From positions 250,501 through 314,500 of the forward strand of contig NW_027461521.1 of assembly GCF_024713945.1 (NCBI RefSeq): a DNA stretch of 64,000 nt, read 5' to 3'. This document shows positions 37,611 through 48,623 of the stretch, piece by piece. A model generated the notes under the pieces. That model made no database searches. It was not told where the DNA came from and saw only the letters and a list, made by a program, of their open reading frames with translations. Every line of letters begins with the position of its first letter. The stretch's first letter is position 1. The stretch comes from Dermatophagoides farinae. Lineage: Eukaryota > Arthropoda > Arachnida > Sarcoptiformes > Pyroglyphidae. A program made the position numbers and the translations under genes.

Positions 37611-40600
37611 ATGCAAGATTTTTTCGATGGTTCAGTAAGTTGAAAATAACGAAATGCTTTTAGCTGTATTTTTTTAAGTTACTGGATAAACTTAATGATT
37701 CAAAATCTTTTGCCGCTAAAAATAATGAACAAGCGGATAAATTAACGCAAGGAAGTAAAAAAAGTGATATAGAACTCGTAAATTCTAAAAATATTAACGT
37801 GATTAATTCTATTTATGGTCCAAAAAATACTATTGATGGTGAATCAAAAAAAAAAAAACTTCGTGTTCAGTCGCGAAAAGAAGCAATTCAAATTAAATCA
37901 GATGAGTGGGGAGAAGTTGACAAAAAAACTAATTATAAAAAAAAAAATCAATGTGAATTATCTAGTAAAAAGTTGACCAGCTTAGATTTGATAAATGAAA
38001 ATAACAGTGAAACTTTGTTGGATGGAGAGAAATGTGAAGATGATTATTTATTAAATTTGTTTAATGAAGCGGTTGACTCATACAAAAATAAAATGAATTT
38101 GCAAATAAGTTCAGACGTGACAGATTTTCATTATAATCATTTGTTAGCAAGTCAAAATCACAAGAATTTTTTAGATTCGATTTATAATCCACGTTCAGCT
38201 TGGGTTATTACTAGTTCAAAAAATTTTTTTTCATTATTAGAAAGAAGGGCTGTTCAATCTAATCGTGTTGATAAAACTAACTATTTACAAGAGTTGTTTG
38301 GAAATTCAACCACTACAAATGACAATTATTTAATGTCAATAATTCGAAAAATGATTGGAAATTGTCTGAATTGTGTTATTATGGAACCAACATATCACAC
38401 AAAATTTAAAAATTTAGAATCCATCTCTTTACGAACTCAGAGCGTTATTTACGAATTGTTGCATAATTATTCAATATTTCGAGACGTATGCTTTGCGTAT
38501 GGTAAAAGTGATAAACGGTTTATTGAAAATGAAGCGTCTATTATTGATGCTATGAAAAATTCGTTGGGAAGTAGTCTTGAAGATTTTCCAAAAATCAATT
38601 ATTCGATTTTGTCAGAGTTGCCTTTTTCAATAGCAAACAAAAAAAGGCTTTATTACAAAAATTTTGTTAACAACGAGTTTATGAGAAAAAAAAAGTTTAT
38701 GACAGGTAATGTCGCTTCTTCTTATCTGATTGAAGATTATGATTTATTTTACCGTGACGCTAACAGTACATATCGTCCTCTTAAATCTTTAAATCAAAGC
38801 AATGCTGACCAAGATTTCTCAACTGATTATGAGTCGAATACATCGCGTGCATCAGGCTTTTCCACGCCAGTAGCTTGGAAATTTGTTGGAATTGTTCCAA
38901 CTAATGAAATTGCACATTTAAATAGAATGATGCGAGGAGAGTTTAGAACAGGACTTTATTACGCTTATTTCCACGAAGTTTATCAAATAGATCTTTTTGA
39001 AGAATCCAATTATAATCTCTATAAAAAAAAAATTGAAGAGATATTAGATCATGAAAAAAATGAGGAAAAAACAGATATCATATCCGGGTGCAAGGAAAAC
39101 TATTTGTATGGACAGTGGAATATAGAATTTCCTAGTACAGATTTGATATTTGATTCAGAAAATAAAGTTAAAAAGAAATCAGTGTCAGATTTTACTACGG
39201 TAGATTCGTTAACTTTACGTCATTACTGTGACATTGCTGTCGTAGAACATTCTTATGAAACGCCTGTCGTGTTATTGCCTGGAATGGGTGTGAAATTGCA
39301 ATTATATTATAAAGGAACTCCTCCTTTCTTGCAAAAAAATGAAACTGCATTTGCTCATGTACATAATCCTACTCAGCGCTACGGTAAAACAAATAGTGTT
39401 TTAGAGAATATCTCGTTGGAAGAAAATCATGAAAAATCTAGTTCGATTTTATCCCAAATCGAAGAAGCTGATAAGAAAAAGCCTTTTCCACCTAAAGGTT
39501 ATTATACTAGACCTCACTATAAAAAGAAACCAGCGACAGCCACAACTAATTTTGGAGATTTTATTAATTACAAAAATATCAGGTACAATGAAAATCCTAA
39601 ATTATTTAATTCCACTTACAAACTAGCATCAGATACTGGAGTTTTGATTTATCACTCTTCTCTTGGTAATGCAGTGATTTCAGCTTTTCCTAAAGATAAA
39701 GCTACGCCTTTCTCAACTCCTATCGAATACTTAACTTTACGAAAAAAACTTCTTGATGACCTTACACAAAGAAAGCAAGAAACAAAAAAATACAATTATC
39801 AAAATAAAGAATACGCGGATGGTTTAAATTTATATGATTATAGACTCACTAATTTCTTACTGGTTCGATCCTCTTCTATCTCTTCAAAAAACGTTGAGGT
39901 AAAATGTTCGCTTCGTCCACTATATCTCCCTGAACTTAACTCTTTTTCACCTGTAACTTCAGTTTATTTACTCGGACAGGTTGAGCCAATCATTGAAATT
40001 CCGGGTCCAGAGGGGAAAAAAATTGGGGAATGGAAAAAACAATGGGTAGAATTTTATTCATTAAGGTTATGTCTATTGGGTATCAGAAAGTTTAGTTTAA
40101 ATAAGGCGAAATGTTTTAAATTTTTTTCAAACTGGTTTGAAATGCAAACTATACAAAAAATTCTCGCTCCGTTGATGCAAAATAAAGATAACGATAGTTT
40201 TATCAATAATTACAACCAAAAACCTAAAATCCCTTGTAATGATATTATGATCAAAGTGGCAAGCGAAGAAAGTATATATAAAATCATTAAACCGGAACAA
40301 ATTTGTGCGATTGTATCAGCTCAATATTACTCGCAAAAGCTGTCTAAAATGGGTATAAAATATATCAGGTCATGCGATCGTTTGGCTATATCTAGATTGA
40401 TGCTTCAATCACATGAAACAATTAGTGATGCACATTGGTGTAGAATTTACGCAATGTGGACCGAATACAGAAAAAAACTGGTTTCTTTGAATTTCAAATA
40501 TAATCCATCTAAATATGAATTTCAGCTATTTAGTTTACCATTTCCTTATCGATCACTTGAAGCAGCTTTTAACATTAAAAAGAGTATCATTGCTCGCTTT

Positions 40601-42454
40601 ATTGAAGAACAAGTATTTTTTTCCCCATGGCAAATTTTTAGGAACTATTGTGAAGTGAACTCAAAAAAACATATCCAATTTTTGTCAGGTTCAAGTTTTG
40701 AATATAGTGTAGGTAGAGGTGAATTTTTGTGTTTTTGGAGAGATGATATAACTTCAATTCTTACGCGCGAAAGTGCTTCGATAAATCTAAAAAATAATTT
40801 AAATGACTCTCTTAACGTCTTGGAACTTTGTAATTCTTCAATAAATCCGACGAAGTTACTTTTTATTGAACAGTTCACACGAAACAATGCTGAGAGCACT
40901 CCATCAGATGAAATTCAAGAAGCGATGGCTTATGCAGGTTTTAATTTAAATTTTATAGCGAGACTTTCACGTGCTGAATTGATTTCTATTTATAGTAGAT
41001 TTGCTGCTATATTAGGACCTAGATCGTTGCGTAATGTAGTACCAAATTTGAAAACCGATTCAACAAAGCTTGGAAATAAAAATTTTTTAGATCGTCATGT
41101 AGACTTTTTAAATGATTCAACAGTGCCTATGACAAAGAAAGATCTAGCGTGCATTTTTAATGATTTCAATAATCCGGAATTACAAGATTTAAATTTACTG
41201 GTTAATGATTTAGAAAATGATTGTTTATCAGAAGAAATAAACAGTACTTTTGTATCACCAAATGACGATACTGAAAACTCTAGAGTATCCAGTACCGATT
41301 CTGATATTAAAACTATGAAATTTTCTGATGTGGAAAAAGAAGAAAATACTAAAGGTTTTAGCGCTGATACTTCAGGTAAATCATTATTGAAAGAGATATG
41401 GTCAATAAATAAAATAATGAATCCTGATTATAGAACTGGTAATTGCCCTAGATTCCAAAAAATTGCTTTGGCCGCTTCGCTGGCATTTAATAAAGATATG
41501 AAGGAACAAACAGAAAAGTACGGTTCCGATCTATGCGACAAAAACTTTTTAAATGTAGTTTTTCCTTTTTCATCTGAAAAAAATATAAAATCTGCAATAG
41601 AATGGCTACGCTTAATTGATGACATAGAAGTATTAAAAAAACTTAAGATTGCGGCTTCCCAATGCATTCCAGTTTTAAGATGGGTACGAAAATGCCCCAT
41701 GAAACACGCAAGAAACAAAGTTGTTTACATCATAGGGGCAGAGCTTATCTTAAAGTTTATCAACTGGAGATCGAAACGTATTTACAAAAAATACCGTGTA
41801 AATTCCGAATCTATTTATAAAACATATGACGAGAAAACATTCTTGTTAACTCATAAAGAAAACCTCAAAAACAGTCATCACCATCATAACGATGATAAAG
41901 ATAGCCACCAGCATATTCACACTGATTATAATGCAGATAATTATAACCAAGACAAATATCTTTACTACAACGACGCTGACCAGCCCAATTACACTGATAA
42001 TAATAGATCGAAAAAAGATAATTCTTCTCAAATACACCTTCACAAAAAAATTATGATAAGACATTTACACAATAACTATCGAGGCACAACCGAAGATGCC
42101 ATTCAGTGTTTGAACGATTCACTATACAGTTTCCTGCAACCAGCTCTTAGAATTAAATCGTTTTCGTGGTTTTTGGACCCAGTTAACGAATCTTTGGCTC
42201 CAAAATATTATTCAACCATAAAAAAGCCAATGTGGGTCAAAAAAATCTTAGATAAAGCTGAGGCTCATTTATATAGGTCTTCAAATGAGTTTTTCGAAGA
42301 TGTTGAACTAATTAAGAAAAATTGTTTTAGCTATAATCCAGAAGGGCATTGGTTAAGACCGTTAGCACTTGAGTTAGTTTCTTATGTTCGAAATGAGGCT
42401 GAATATGAATCTAAATGGATTGCAAGACTTGAGAATGACGCCCCAAATGTTTAG
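37611..42454 (+). CDS. TAF1: TFIID subunit TAF1 with C-terminal bromodomain
   Basis: Exon 1 (37611-37634) encodes MQDFFDGS. A 29-nt intron (37635-37663, GTAAGT...TTTAG) follows, and exon 2 runs 37664-42454, giving 1604 aa. The centre matches the TAF1 core (DUF3591): LRHYCDIAVVEHSYETPVVL, then LLPGMGVKLQLYYKG, an AFAHVHNP segment, YLLGQVEPIIEIPGPEGKK and IKPEQICAIVSAQYY. The order and the GQxxPxxExPGP wording are diagnostic. A single bromodomain occupies about the last 100 residues, with KPMWVKK and the acetyl-lysine Asn in NCFSYN. A His/Asp/Asn/Tyr-rich stretch lies just before it. Only one bromodomain is present, as opposed to two in animals. TAF1 is the TFIID scaffold at RNA polymerase II promoters. 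Confidence 0.9.
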
Positions 42455-42471
42455 ATCTAAAAAAACTGGGA

Positions 42472-43827
42472 TTAATGATAATTAGGTCTCCTTTCATGTA
42501 CGTAATACTCACCGTCTTTAGTTTCTTTAAGATAGTCTTCAAGATTTTCTGGAATATTTGCTTCCATGACCAAGGTATCATTTTTACTAATAGTTTCTAG
42601 AATATCATCGTTGTTACTCCAATTATATTGAAGATTTTGACCTGGATTTATCGCTATTGTAAAGTTTGCAAATAAAATTATAGTGGTGCTCTTGTAAGTT
42701 ACTGCGTTAATAAGCTGGTCATTATCCGAACAGTAACTATTCAACAGTATCTCTTCTAAAACCTTTCCAGTAGTATCAATTGTGACTAAGGTTTGATTTC
42801 TGAGCAGCAAAGCAATATAAGAATCGGTTATAATAAACCTTGAATGCCAGATTTTACTGTGCAATGTTGTTTTAGTTCTATTTCCGTTTTTAACGTAAAT
42901 AATAAAATTAGAATTAAGATAAAGTTCTTCATTTGTGTCGATCACAAGATAATCAAGAGACTTAATAGCTCTTTTAAGATTTAAATTAATTTTATAAGCA
43001 ATAGTAAACACGGATTTCAAATCTTTTTCGTAAAAAGTATAACTTGAATCAGCATCTTGACATGTTATAATGCGTTCACTCTCGTCCAACGCGGTTATGA
43101 ATATTCGAAAAATTTCAAGTCCTTTAGGTATGCAATATGTCTTTGCAGCAATTAACGATTCAGCGATCCCTTTACGATAAGACTCACTCAAAAAAAAAAC
43201 TCTCAAGGTACCATCATAGCCTGCTGTGTAAATTAAGTTATCGATCAACGGGTCAAAAGCAGCTGTAGTAATGGTCTGGGTATGCCCATGGATGTTTTTC
43301 AAATTTGTTAAGTACATATCCCCTCTATATGTTTGTCGGTAATTAGTTGAAAGAAATTTATTGTTTAGATCTATTATTTGTAATCTACAACTCTTATTGA
43401 AACAAAGTAAAATATTTCCATTCGTTGAAAAATTATTGGTTCTGTCTTCATCGTCTAAGTCAATTGAGACTGGGTAAGCGTTTTTGTATGACCCAATTAG
43501 TTTGTTCTCTAGTGGATCAACAAGGACATTAAAATGCTCTGTAACGACAGATAAATAATTATTCTGCTTGAATAACATCCAACTATCAAATTTTTGGCCA
43601 ATAGTATCATTCACTTTTTTTTTTAGACATACATTGTTGTAATAATGTTGTTCAATGTCAATTTCGTTTTTTTGCACTTGCTCAAAATTATTGATAAAGA
43701 AAGCTTTTTTAGATGGATTACTACGTGTGTTTTTGGCCCTCTTATATATTTTTTTATTTTTAACTAAATTATCTGACTCGTCTGATGAGGAGTACTGTAG
43801 CAACGACTTGTTTTCCTCATAATTCAT
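42472..43827 (-). CDS. WD40 protein, WDR70-like
   Basis: The first ATG is at 43827 (451 aa). A charged, Lys-rich N-terminus is followed by divergent WD repeats. The stretch ILLCFNKSCRLQIIDLNN, then NIHGHTQTITTAAFDPL, LIYTAGYDGTLRVFFL and IITCQDADSSYTFYEKDL, runs parallel to WDR70 (repeats ILVVSGSSQ..., KGHT...WHP, SNDATVRTW, ACQNGSIQIWDR). The C-terminus ends in acidic and DGEYYVHERRPNYH segments. WDR70 acts in DNA double-strand break resection with the Cul4-Ddb1 ligase. Assignment rests on similarity by eye, and other WD40 proteins cannot be excluded. The gene converges on TAF1 with 17 bases between stops. Confidence 0.6.
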   Translation of the reverse strand: MNYEENKSLLQYSSSDESDNLVKNKKIYKRAKNTRSNPSKKAFFINNFEQVQKNEIDIEQHYYNNVCLKKKVNDTIGQKFDSWMLFKQNNYLSVVTEHFNVLVDPLENKLIGSYKNAYPVSIDLDDEDRTNNFSTNGNILLCFNKSCRLQIIDLNNKFLSTNYRQTYRGDMYLTNLKNIHGHTQTITTAAFDPLIDNLIYTAGYDGTLRVFFLSESYRKGIAESLIAAKTYCIPKGLEIFRIFITALDESERIITCQDADSSYTFYEKDLKSVFTIAYKINLNLKRAIKSLDYLVIDTNEELYLNSNFIIYVKNGNRTKTTLHSKIWHSRFIITDSYIALLLRNQTLVTIDTTGKVLEEILLNSYCSDNDQLINAVTYKSTTIILFANFTIAINPGQNLQYNWSNNDDILETISKNDTLVMEANIPENLEDYLKETKDGEYYVHERRPNYH

Positions 43828-43919
43828 TAATTTTATAATTATCAAATAATATTTAGTTTATAGAACAAGCATATTATATTTTTGATTGCTTAAAGCCATC
43901 TTTCACACTAACCGTAGAA

Positions 43920-44291
43920 ATGGAAGCTAATTATAAAGAATTACAGGATAAATATGTCAATTTAGCAAAAAAAGTTGAAATACTCGAAACGAATCTACGA
44001 AATCAGAAAATACAAATAAATGAAAACAAAGCAGTTCAAGCCGAGACTATGAAATTAAACAATAATCATAGAATTTGGAAAAAAAGCGGAGTTTCGTTGA
44101 TAGTTTGTAGCAAAGAAGAAAGTTTGTTAAATTTGAAGGAGCGAATTGACTTTTTGGAAAATGAATATAATTCAAGTGAAAAAAAAAAAGCAGAAGCGAT
44201 AGAAGAATTGAAAATCGTAACAGTTGAAATTCAAAAAATACACAACTCTTTGCTTCTTAAAGAAAGTGCTAAACAAACAGCTCAAAGTTAA
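43920..44291 (+). CDS. Prefoldin beta-type subunit (subunit 6-like)
   Basis: 123 aa consisting of two coiled-coil arms joined by a short beta hairpin. The N-terminal helix ends in QINENKAVQAETMKLNN, the hairpin is IWKKSGVSLIVCSKEESLLN, and the C-terminal helix starts LKERIDFLENEY. Helix-hairpin-helix with a GVxLI-type hairpin and NENKxV is the plan of beta-prefoldins. Subunit 6 is the best fit because of ENKxVxxE and the ANVxxRIxFL-like start of the second helix. The hexamer passes unfolded actin and tubulin to the CCT chaperonin. Actin is the next gene, 234 bases downstream on the same strand. Confidence 0.75.
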   Translation: MEANYKELQDKYVNLAKKVEILETNLRNQKIQINENKAVQAETMKLNNNHRIWKKSGVSLIVCSKEESLLNLKERIDFLENEYNSSEKKKAEAIEELKIVTVEIQKIHNSLLLKESAKQTAQS

Positions 44292-44525
44292 ATATAACAG
44301 TGAATTTAGTTTTATTTTACAGTGCTTACATAAATTTTTACTTTATTTCTCAGCCCTATAATAAATCAACGCGTCTCCTCTTTGAAATTTTGTGGCGTTA
44401 TATTTATTCTTGTTTAAATTAAATTTTTACTTCTAAGATAGAGAGATTATACACACAGCGTGCGAATGTATTTTTTTTGAAGAATAATTTATAATTTCAA
44501 ATTGATCTTACTGTAATTTGTAAAG

Positions 44526-45653
44526 ATGGAGGATGATATAAATGCTATAGTAATTGATAACGGATCGGGTATGGTTAAAGCCGGTCCAGCAGGTGTGGAT
44601 GCTCCGAGTGTAGTTTTTCCATCAATAGTTGGTCGTCCTAAACACAATGGTATAATGGTAGGATTAGAGAAAAAAGACTGGTATGTCGGAGATGAAGCTC
44701 AATCAAAACGTGGGGTGCTCACGTTAAAGTACGCAATTGCTCATGGTATCATAACTAACTGGGATGATATGGAAAAAATATGGAGTCATACTTTTTACCA
44801 TGAATTGCGCGTTCACCCGGACGAGCATCCTGTTTTATTAACAGAAGCCCCATTGAATCCAAAGGTAAATCGCGAGAAAATGATACAAATGATGTTTGAG
44901 GTGTTTTCAGTACCTCAAACTTTTGTCAGCATTCAAGCCGTTCTTTCTTTATATTCGTCTGGACGAACTACTGGTATTGTGCTTGACAGTGGTGACGGAG
45001 TATCGCATACAGTTCCTATCTACGAAGGTTTCGCTTTGCCACATGCAATCATGCGTATGAATTTAGCAGGAAGAGACTTGACTGAATACTTAGCTCTGTT
45101 GCTCCAGTTACGGGGCTACCCGTTTACAACTTCCGCTGAAAAAGAAATTGTGCGTGATATCAAGGAGAAACACTGTTACGTAGCTTTGAACTACGAAGAA
45201 GAACTTCAGCGAGCGGATAACAACGAAGAGATCGAAGAAGCTTACGAATTGCCAGATGGACAAATAATCACCATTGGTTCTGAAAGGTTCCAAACAGCAG
45301 AAGCGTTGTTCCAACCTGGACTTATTGGACATGAAGTTTACGGTATTCACGACACAACTTTCAACAGTATTATGAACTGTGATGTGGACATCAGAAAAGA
45401 TTTATACAGCAATATTGTTTTGTCTGGAGGAAGTACCTTATACCCCGGTATCAGTGACAGATTGGATAAAGATATATCTAAACTCGCTCCAAGTACCATC
45501 GGAATCAAAGTTGTTGCACCAACGGAACGAAAGTTTTCTGTTTGGATCGGAGGAAGCATTCTTGCATCTCTGTCAACATTCCAAGACATGTGGATCTCAT
45601 ACCATGAATACGCCGAATACGGAAACTCAATTATTCATAAAAAGTGTATGTAA
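44526..45653 (+). CDS. ACT: Actin
   Basis: 375 aa, full length and colinear with canonical actin: [15 protein letters not shown], the DNase loop region [60 protein letters not shown], and [19 protein letters not shown]. The methylated-His position is retained (AIAHGI), and the tail ends HKKCM rather than the usual RKCF. There are many private substitutions, such as KAGPAG for KAGFAG and KDWYVGDE. The fit to nucleotide-binding motifs implies a functional protein. It is divergent enough to be fast-evolving but is clearly actin rather than Arp1-3. Confidence 0.97.
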   Translation: MEDDINAIVIDNGSGMVKAGPAGVDAPSVVFPSIVGRPKHNGIMVGLEKKDWYVGDEAQSKRGVLTLKYAIAHGIITNWDDMEKIWSHTFYHELRVHPDEHPVLLTEAPLNPKVNREKMIQMMFEVFSVPQTFVSIQAVLSLYSSGRTTGIVLDSGDGVSHTVPIYEGFALPHAIMRMNLAGRDLTEYLALLLQLRGYPFTTSAEKEIVRDIKEKHCYVALNYEEELQRADNNEEIEEAYELPDGQIITIGSERFQTAEALFQPGLIGHEVYGIHDTTFNSIMNCDVDIRKDLYSNIVLSGGSTLYPGISDRLDKDISKLAPSTIGIKVVAPTERKFSVWIGGSILASLSTFQDMWISYHEYAEYGNSIIHKKCM

Positions 45654-45861
45654 CATATTTTAAAGTTCTTTGTTTTATTTTTCATTTATTCAGTACAGTA
45701 AGTAACAAATGTGAGTATATTATGCGTAAATTTATTGTTTTAATTAATACCAAGAAAAATTGTTATTTATAAGGAATTAGGCTCTCTTTTTACTAACAAA
45801 ATACTTTTTTCTAAATTTTGGCTTTGGTGAAAACGTACGAGCTAGTTCGTATCAATGCTAA

Positions 45862-47697
45862 ATGAAATTTAAATCAGACGTCAAGTCTTCGAGATTACGT
45901 TTTTCTAACTTATTGAAATACGTTGATGAAAAGCAGCTGAAAGGCCACATATTAAAATTTTGTCATAATGCTCAAATAACCGATGTCAGAATCGTTCTCC
46001 ATAATAAAGTGTCTAGACAGTTTGGTTATGTTGGTTTTATTAACGATATTCAAGCCGAGGAGGTGAAAAACAAGTTGGACGGAACTTTTCTGGACAGCAG
46101 AAAGATTAAAGTCGAATACGCTATGCCAAAATCCGACTTGCTTACATCGAATCCTTGGTCTAAATTATCGAAAAAAAAATTAAAAGCCTTGTCGGAAACG
46201 TCTGAAACTAGTCAAACTCAAGAAGAGGCTCATAGAAAAATTGAGCTGATAAAAAAAAACCCTGTATTAGTCATGTTTAACATACCATATGACTCTACTG
46301 AAAATGATATTCGTGAAATTATAGATAAGTATACTTCCGGTTATTCGATCTATTTCATGACAAATAAAGAAGGTAAATTTTCTGGTAATGTTAAACTGAC
46401 CTTTGTAGACTCGTTAGAGGCAGTCAAGCTATATTCAGAGCTCAATGAACGCATTATTGCAGGAAGGCAAATAACATTGGCTCCATTCATCGACAAGTAC
46501 GTAGTTGAAGAAAGTGACGTTGTCTGCGGTCGTGCAAAAAGTCAATTGTTGAAAAAAAAATTAGAAAAAGCCCGCAACGTCAAGTCATACAATTTGCTTT
46601 ACGTTTCGCAATACGCTGCTATGAATCTTGTTTTAAAAGAATTAGATTTATCATACGACTCGTTAGTTGAGAACTCAACAGACTTATCTTCGTTAGTTGC
46701 AAAGTCAGCATTAGCAGAATCGCTGGTATTGCAAAAAGTCAAAGAGTGGCTTGTAAGCCTGAATCTCGACGAGAAAATTTTTGAATTTTCAGGCAACTCG
46801 TTGCTTGGAGCCCAATTAAACTCAAAAGAAGAACGAAGCCAACGAACTTTGTTTATCAAACACCTTGGGCCTTGGGTTGTAAAAGAAGAATTGTACGCGT
46901 TGTTTAAAAAATATGGAAACATTTCCCGGTTTGAAATTGCGCCGACTAGTACAATTGGTTTTGTTTCATATTTTTCTGACGCACACTGCCAGTATGCTTT
47001 TAATGCGCTTTTGCAACACGAATATAAAGGTTACCCTTTGTATTTAGAATATGCTCCGAAAAGTTTGGATTCAATCAAAGGACGAGCTGAACTACCGAAT
47101 GCTGCTAACAACATATTACCAGAAGACGAAAATTTTAAGAAACCAACAAACAACACTTTGTACGTTAGCAACATTAATTTCGAAACACCTGAAAAAAAGC
47201 TTGTTGAATATTTTTCGAAGTTTAACGGATTTAGAAAATTTACGTTATTAAAAAGCCGCAAAAACAGCAAATCAATCGGCCATGGATTTGCCACATTTGC
47301 AACTTGTGAAGATGCACAAGATGCTGTCCGAAACCTGGCTTCTGTAACAATCGATGGACATTTATTAGTTATAGAATATGCAAAGAGACAAATCAACACT
47401 GAAGAGCAGGAAGATGAAGACGTAGAAGGTCTCTCCGAGTTTAAGACCACCAAACTTTTGATAAAGAATTTAGCCTTTGAGACCAACATTAAAGATCTCA
47501 AAGCGCTGTTTGGTTCAATTGGGAAAGTAAAAAATATTAGATTGCCTAAAAAAGCAAACGGAACACCCAGAGGGTTCGCTTTTGTAGAGTTTCATTCACT
47601 GCCAGATTTGAAAAAAGCTGTAAATAAATTGTCTAACGTGCATCTTTTAGGCCGAAGAATGATTTTTCTTCCGTCCAATCATAATGACGAGGAATAA
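45862..47697 (+). CDS. MRD1: Mrd1 (RBM19)-like multi-RRM ribosome biogenesis factor
   Basis: 611 aa with five RRMs at about 9-90, 131-208, 331-405, 432-508 and 530-603. The first contains SRQFGYVGF and is followed by NPWSKLSKKK, the linker wording of Mrd1 (PWSKxSKxK). The third has TLFIKHLGPWVVKEELYALF and PLYLEYAPKSL. The fourth has TLYVSNINFETPEKKL and GHGFATF, and the last has LLIKNLAFETNIKDLKALF and RGFAFVEF. Mrd1 binds U3 snoRNA and 35S pre-rRNA in the 90S pre-ribosome. Yeast Mrd1 has six RRM-like units, so one may be degenerate here. It is likely nucleolar. Confidence 0.88.
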   Translation: MKFKSDVKSSRLRFSNLLKYVDEKQLKGHILKFCHNAQITDVRIVLHNKVSRQFGYVGFINDIQAEEVKNKLDGTFLDSRKIKVEYAMPKSDLLTSNPWSKLSKKKLKALSETSETSQTQEEAHRKIELIKKNPVLVMFNIPYDSTENDIREIIDKYTSGYSIYFMTNKEGKFSGNVKLTFVDSLEAVKLYSELNERIIAGRQITLAPFIDKYVVEESDVVCGRAKSQLLKKKLEKARNVKSYNLLYVSQYAAMNLVLKELDLSYDSLVENSTDLSSLVAKSALAESLVLQKVKEWLVSLNLDEKIFEFSGNSLLGAQLNSKEERSQRTLFIKHLGPWVVKEELYALFKKYGNISRFEIAPTSTIGFVSYFSDAHCQYAFNALLQHEYKGYPLYLEYAPKSLDSIKGRAELPNAANNILPEDENFKKPTNNTLYVSNINFETPEKKLVEYFSKFNGFRKFTLLKSRKNSKSIGHGFATFATCEDAQDAVRNLASVTIDGHLLVIEYAKRQINTEEQEDEDVEGLSEFKTTKLLIKNLAFETNIKDLKALFGSIGKVKNIRLPKKANGTPRGFAFVEFHSLPDLKKAVNKLSNVHLLGRRMIFLPSNHNDEE

Positions 47698-47936
47698 TTT
47701 TTTTTACTTGATGAACTAGCTTTAAGAAAAAAATAAATAAATTTCACAACTATATCTGTAATATCAAAAATTTATAAAATTTACAAAACTTGATAAACAA
47801 GAAGACTTAGAGTTGTATTTACCATATTTGTTCAAAGAAGAAAAGAAATAATTTTCGCTAACAAGTCGGAACTTTTTTGTGAATTAGACAAAACAAACAA
47901 TAAGAATATTATAGTCTTATTTCCTTAGCATTCACA

Positions 47937-48503
47937 ATGAAAGAGGTTTTGTGCGAGGAAAGCATTCCCATACCTTCCGGGGTTACTATTAAAATTAACA
48001 GTCGTATAATAACTGTGACAGGACCTCATGGAACTATTGTCAAAGACTTCAGACATTTACCTATTGAAATTGTTGTTGAAGATGAGAAGTTAACTGCGAG
48101 AATGTGGCTTTGTACCAACAAGCGTAAGGCTTGCTTGAGAACTCTTTGTTCCAGAATCTCCAACATGTTCAAAGGTGTTCTAAACAAGTTCCAATACAAA
48201 ATGCGATTGGTATATTCCCACTTTCCAATTAACATTAACATTATAGAAAACGGAACTGTTGTCGAGATTCGCCACTTTTTAGGAGAAGGCCGTACTCGTG
48301 TTGTAAAACTTAGCGATGGCGTTATCTGCGAAAAATCATCAACTGTTAAAGATGAACTCATTTTGATAGGAATTGACATTGAAAAAGTCTCTCGTTCATG
48401 TGCTCTTTTGCGCCAAAACGCTCTCGTTAGAAACAAGGATATTCGTCAATTTTTGGATGGTATTTATGTTTCAGAGAAAGGGCTTGTTTCTGCAGCAAAT
48501 TAA
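47937..48503 (+). CDS. RPL9: Ribosomal protein uL6 (RPL9)
   Basis: 188 aa, intronless. It contains VTIKINSRIITVTGPHGTI, KACLRTLCSRISNMFKGV, YKMRLVYSHFPININI, VEIRHFLGEGRTRVV and IDIEKVSRSCALL. All of these are in the order of eukaryotic uL6, and the length is normal. It is a 60S protein near the sarcin-ricin loop. A 240-bp AT-rich leader with no ORF precedes it. Confidence 0.95.
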   Translation: MKEVLCEESIPIPSGVTIKINSRIITVTGPHGTIVKDFRHLPIEIVVEDEKLTARMWLCTNKRKACLRTLCSRISNMFKGVLNKFQYKMRLVYSHFPININIIENGTVVEIRHFLGEGRTRVVKLSDGVICEKSSTVKDELILIGIDIEKVSRSCALLRQNALVRNKDIRQFLDGIYVSEKGLVSAAN

Positions 48504-48623
48504 TTACATTATTGGTTGTTTTATCCAATTTCTTAAACTCTTTATTACATAGAACTACCTCTTCTTGTCAATAATTTTTTATTTCTTTTCAATCGACAAA
48601 AGCCAATAAATTATATTTCACAT

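Noticed and set aside
45108-45589. Long antisense ORFs over actin and Mrd1
   Set aside because: They are shadow frames of strongly conserved genes and have no ATG context or family match.
45777-45851. Basic minus-strand frame ending KKYFVSKKRA, like a ribosomal protein tail
   Set aside because: An upstream stop cuts it to about 25 codons, and its upstream exons would lie antisense inside Mrd1.
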